7,552 nt of DNA, taken from positions 1 through 7,552 of the forward strand of contig JACRIA010000035.1 in NCBI GenBank assembly GCA_016215735.1, written 5' to 3'. The first letter of the stretch is position 1. Each line of letters opens with the position of its first letter. Below are positions 5,497-7,552 of the stretch, piece by piece. This DNA comes from Candidatus Peregrinibacteria bacterium (GTDB lineage Bacteria > Patescibacteriota > Gracilibacteria > UBA1369 > UBA12463). Under the pieces are notes generated by a model that worked only from the letters and a program-made list of their open reading frames with translations, was not told where the DNA came from and ran no database searches. Position numbers and translations under genes: made by a program.

Positions 5497-5782
5497 TTAT
5501 ATCAGAATCGGGCAGCGACGCCCCAATGCTATTAAACCTGCGGAGCGCATTCGCAGAAACCGGGGATATATCAACTTCCGATGTGCCCCATATAAGCACT
5601 CTGGCAACGGTTGTTTTTACTTTCTCCGCGAGATTATCCGGCGCAGTAATTTTCAAGCCTTCGCTGTCGGATTTTTCGATTGTAACGCCGGATGCAGTCA
5701 TACGGCTTAGCGCCCGCTTTAGCTTCGTGGTATTCGCAATGCTTGTTTCGATATCGCGAGACAATACAAATATTTCTTTCAT
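5444..5782 (-). CDS. Hypothetical 112-residue protein
   Basis: I do not recognise this protein. It has no signal peptide or membrane span. Residues 1-60 look like alternating strands and helices: MKEIFVLSRD, a Thr/Lys/Arg-rich helix (TTKLKRALSRM, 18-28), then a GVTIEK strand (32-37), GLKITAP (42-48) and a helix NLAEKVKTTVARVLIWG (50-66). The tail (85-112) is Pro/Ser/Gly-rich, probably flexible, and ends in Ser-Cys. The minus strand is chosen over the overlapping plus-strand frame (5526-5798) because that frame is Ser/Phe/Val-rich and would run into the next gene's promoter. It also lacks a start signal, whereas this gene has a promoter ending ten bases before its ATG. Its transcript would be nearly leaderless. 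By eye it is more GC-rich than its neighbours. It faces the 111-residue gene with a six-base gap. Confidence 0.74.
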   Translation of the reverse strand: MKEIFVLSRDIETSIANTTKLKRALSRMTASGVTIEKSDSEGLKITAPDNLAEKVKTTVARVLIWGTSEVDISPVSANALRRFNSIGASLPDSDIKQPFINKMPKGSPNYSC

Positions 5783-5790
5783 GCTGGTTT

Positions 5791-5799
5791 TGTTATAAT
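5791..5799 (+). promoter_or_regulatory. Extended -10 promoter for the zinc-ribbon protein gene
   Basis: TGTTATAAT (5791-5799) is a TGn extended -10 joined to a perfect TATAAT. No good -35 box is visible at the right distance, as expected for extended -10 promoters; that region lies within the first codons of the opposite gene. The start point would be near 5806. The short leader contains TGCTT-GAAAA-AAGCA (5805-5819), a small hairpin just before ATG 5824. Confidence 0.52.
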
Positions 5800-5820
5800 T
5801 AATCTGCTTGAAAAAAGCAA
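5792..5820 (-). promoter_or_regulatory. Candidate promoter for the 112-residue protein gene
   Basis: Reading leftward, TTGCTT (5820-5815), 17 bases, TATAAC (5797-5792). The start point would be near 5785, only about three bases before ATG 5782, so the message would be almost leaderless. The -35 box sits four bases from the ATG of the opposite gene. Confidence 0.5.
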
Positions 5821-5823
5821 CAA

Positions 5824-7464
5824 ATGAAACAAATAAAAACTTGCGGAAACTGCAAAAAAAGTTTCGAAATAGTCGATGCAGATTTGGACTTTTATAGTAA
5901 AATTTCCGTGCCGCAACCGACTCTTTGTCCTGACTGCCGCCAACAGCGCCGCCTCATAAGACGCAATGAAAAAAATCTGTATTTGCGAACTTGCGACATG
6001 TGCAAAAAGAAAGTTGTTTCCATATATCCTGATGGCTGTGGATTTCTTGTTTATTGCGCAAATTGCTGGTGGAGCGACAAATGGGATTCTTCAAAATATG
6101 GCCGCGGTTTTGACTTTTCTAAACCATTCTTTGAACAATTCGAGCAATTGCAAAAAGTTGTACCGCGACTTGCTTTGCAAAATCAATTAAGTGAAAATTC
6201 CGACTACACAAATCACGCAAAAGCAAATAAAAATTGCTATATGTGCATGGACATAGCCTGCTGTGAAGATTGTTATTATTGCACAAACTTTGTTCCTTAT
6301 TGCAAAAATTGCGTTGATTGTGTCGCGATCCAAAACTGTGAATTATGTTACGACTGCACGAACACAAAAAAATCATATGCTTCTTTCGGACTTTCAGATT
6401 CACAGGGTTGTACTGATTCCGCTTTCCTTTATGAATGCATTGGCTGTGAAAAGTGTATTTTATGCACAAATCTGCGGCATAAAAAATATTTTATCAGAAA
6501 TCGCCAAGCCTCAAAGGAGGAATATGAAAAACTCCGAGCGGAATTAACGAGTTATGCAAAATATCAAGATTGTCGCAAGGAATTTATTGAAATAATGAAG
6601 CGAGCGCCGCACAAATATTGTTTTCTTAAAAACTGCGAGAATGTCATTGGCGATCACGTTGAAAATGCGAAAAATGCTAATCATGTTTTCTACGGTTACG
6701 GAAGCAAAGATGTAAAATTTGTTTATGATTTTGGCGAAATGAAAGACTGCTATGACCTTACGGAGCCGTGGAAAGGCGAACTTCAATATGAAACTCATGC
6801 CTGCAATGACGGCTATAATTTAAAATTTGTGAGCATTGCGTGGGATAATAGTTATTTAACTTACTGCGATCTTTGTTTTAATTCGCATTATCTTTTTGGG
6901 TGTATCGGAATGCATAATCGCAGGCATTATATTTTAAATAAAGAATATTCTAAGGAGGAATATGAAAAATTGGTGCCGCGAATAATTGACCACATGAAAA
7001 AAACTAAAGAATGGGGCGAGTTTTTTCCGATGCAGTTATCAACTTTCCCTTATAACGAAACTGTGGCGCAGGAGTATTATCCATTAACACGCGAAAAAGC
7101 GCTTTCTCTAGGTCTAAAATGGAAAGATCGCGAACCGCGCGAATATCAAAAACAAACATATAAAACTCCTGATAATATTGCTGATGTACCGGCTAGCATC
7201 ACAAACGAACTTCTTGCGTGCGAATCCTGCGGAAAAAATTTCAAAATCGTAGCGCAAGAATTGGCGTTCTACAAACAAATGAATCTGCCTGCGCCAAGAA
7301 AATGTTTTGATTGCAGACACACGGCTCGTATGTCGTTCCGCAATCCGCGAAAACTTTGGCCAAGAAAGTGCGATGCATGCGGCGCGGAAATCCAAAGCGT
7401 CTATGAAAAATCACGGCCTGAAAAAATTTATTGCGAACCTTGCTATCTCAAACTTTTAGATTAA
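5824..7464 (+). CDS. Large cysteine-rich zinc-ribbon repeat protein (CPR-type, function unknown)
   Basis: The 546-residue protein has 42 cysteines and no signal peptide or membrane span, so it is probably cytoplasmic. An N-terminal module holds four CxxC pairs at 7/10, 35/38, 57/60 and 78/81, enough for two zinc ribbons. A C-terminal module repeats them at 466/469, 494/497, 516/519 and 537/540 with identical spacing. Shared text includes CPDCRQQRRLIRRN versus CFDCRHTARMSFRN. After the first module comes WWSDKWDSSKYGRGFDFSKP (82-101), then a core with CxxC units every few residues (138-178 and 205-214), which could be a metal-binding solenoid or beta-helix. Two related stretches end in SKEEYEKL (220-237 and 366-383). 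I have seen similar proteins mainly in Patescibacteria genomes, sometimes under uninformative transferase names, but no such catalytic motif is visible here. RNA, DNA or metal binding is inferred. It probably shares a transcript with the acyltransferase gene four bases on. Confidence 0.93.
   Translation: MKQIKTCGNCKKSFEIVDADLDFYSKISVPQPTLCPDCRQQRRLIRRNEKNLYLRTCDMCKKKVVSIYPDGCGFLVYCANCWWSDKWDSSKYGRGFDFSKPFFEQFEQLQKVVPRLALQNQLSENSDYTNHAKANKNCYMCMDIACCEDCYYCTNFVPYCKNCVDCVAIQNCELCYDCTNTKKSYASFGLSDSQGCTDSAFLYECIGCEKCILCTNLRHKKYFIRNRQASKEEYEKLRAELTSYAKYQDCRKEFIEIMKRAPHKYCFLKNCENVIGDHVENAKNANHVFYGYGSKDVKFVYDFGEMKDCYDLTEPWKGELQYETHACNDGYNLKFVSIAWDNSYLTYCDLCFNSHYLFGCIGMHNRRHYILNKEYSKEEYEKLVPRIIDHMKKTKEWGEFFPMQLSTFPYNETVAQEYYPLTREKALSLGLKWKDREPREYQKQTYKTPDNIADVPASITNELLACESCGKNFKIVAQELAFYKQMNLPAPRKCFDCRHTARMSFRNPRKLWPRKCDACGAEIQSVYEKSRPEKIYCEPCYLKLLD
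5842..7443 (+). repeat. Intragenic duplication: two zinc-ribbon modules (5842-6066 and 7219-7443)
   Basis: The modules at residues 7-81 and 466-540 are both 75 residues long and share all eight CxxC cysteines in exact register. Protein identity outside the cysteines is moderate (for example F14/F473, FY 23-24/482-483, PxP 30-32/489-491, RN 47-48/506-507), so the duplication is old or the fold is under strong constraint. Confidence 0.8.
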
Positions 7465-7468
7465 ATAT

Positions 7469-7552
7469 ATGAACATGAACGCAGATAACGGCGCTAAATT
7501 AAATAATCTCGACGGCCTTCGCGCTTTTGCCGCGATCATAGTCGTTTTTCAT
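7469..7552 (+). CDS. Acyltransferase-3 family membrane protein (N-terminus only)
   Basis: Only the first 28 codons lie in the window. After a short polar start (MNMNADNGAKLNN) comes LDGLRAFAAIIVVFH, the N-terminal signature of acyltransferase-3 (OafA/YrhL-type) proteins: 'LDgLRalAalxVvlxH', with the Arg and the His at the end of the first membrane helix. These multi-pass enzymes usually acetylate or otherwise acylate surface polysaccharides, lipids or peptidoglycan. ATG 7475, two codons later, is an equally possible start. The gene begins four bases after the stop of the zinc-ribbon gene with no promoter or Shine-Dalgarno sequence visible, so co-transcription is likely. Substrate and full domain structure are outside the window. 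Confidence 0.86.
   Translation, partial: MNMNADNGAKLNNLDGLRAFAAIIVVFH

Noticed and set aside
5526..5798. Plus-strand 90-codon open frame opposite the 112-residue gene
   Set aside because: It has no promoter, its composition is typical of an antisense frame, and it would end inside the next gene's -10 region. The minus frame has a well-placed promoter.
6119..6798. Minus-strand open frames (6119-6469 and 6544-6798) and a plus frame (6263-6547) within the zinc-ribbon gene
   Set aside because: They are shadows of a clearly conserved, cysteine-patterned protein and have no independent signals.
1..7552. Alternative genetic code with TGA read as glycine, as in some CPR lineages
   Set aside because: TGA ends the pyrophosphatase and both small protein genes at sensible places, and no long frame is interrupted by TGA. 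The standard bacterial code fits.
1..7552. CRISPR arrays, tRNA genes, insertion sequences, toxin-antitoxin pairs
   Set aside because: I saw no spaced direct repeats, cloverleaf sequence, transposase or terminal repeats. The facing small-gene pair is convergent, not an operon, and shows no known toxin motif.

Overview
The window is AT-rich, densely packed bacterial DNA. It has ten protein genes, two of them cut by the window edges, and no RNA gene, mobile element or CRISPR array that I can recognise. The longest gene-free stretch is 111 bases (4991-5101). TGA is used as a stop at the ends of three genes, so the code is the standard bacterial one. I infer a member of the Candidate Phyla Radiation (Patescibacteria; Parcubacteria-like). 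The grounds are the large zinc-ribbon protein at 5824-7464, which resembles proteins I know mainly from those genomes, the many small unrecognised genes, and the lack of Shine-Dalgarno sites. No marker gene here proves this.

Left part (1-3632): a leftward pair encodes a family-2 glycosyltransferase and a DUF2304 membrane protein with a one-base gap. They are divided by an 85-base promoter region from a rightward pair: an O-antigen-ligase/polymerase-like membrane protein with a TPR-like tail, overlapping a RdgB/HAM1-type nucleotide pyrophosphatase. The first three fit cell-surface glycan synthesis; the pyrophosphatase is a housekeeping-type enzyme that has lost one conserved motif.

Middle part (3606-4990): a leftward two-gene operon encodes a small cysteine-rich lipoprotein and a sigma-factor-like protein with one membrane span and an outer C-terminal domain. 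The sigma-like gene ends inside the pyrophosphatase gene, tail to tail. This pair is the best candidate for an undescribed signalling system: a membrane-tethered sigma-like regulator with an adjacent surface lipoprotein.

Right part (4991-7552): two small unrecognised proteins (111 and 112 residues) face each other tail to tail. They are followed by a 546-residue protein with 42 cysteines, built from two zinc-ribbon modules around a cysteine-rich repetitive core, then four bases later by the start of an acyltransferase-3 family gene. That last gene again suggests surface glycan modification.

Regulation: three compact divergent promoter regions lie at 940-1024, 4991-5101 and 5783-5823. One carries a perfect TTGACA-N16-TATAAT promoter. 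In two of them the opposing -10 boxes overlap. Predicted leaders are about 3-40 bases, and no annotated start has a clear Shine-Dalgarno sequence.
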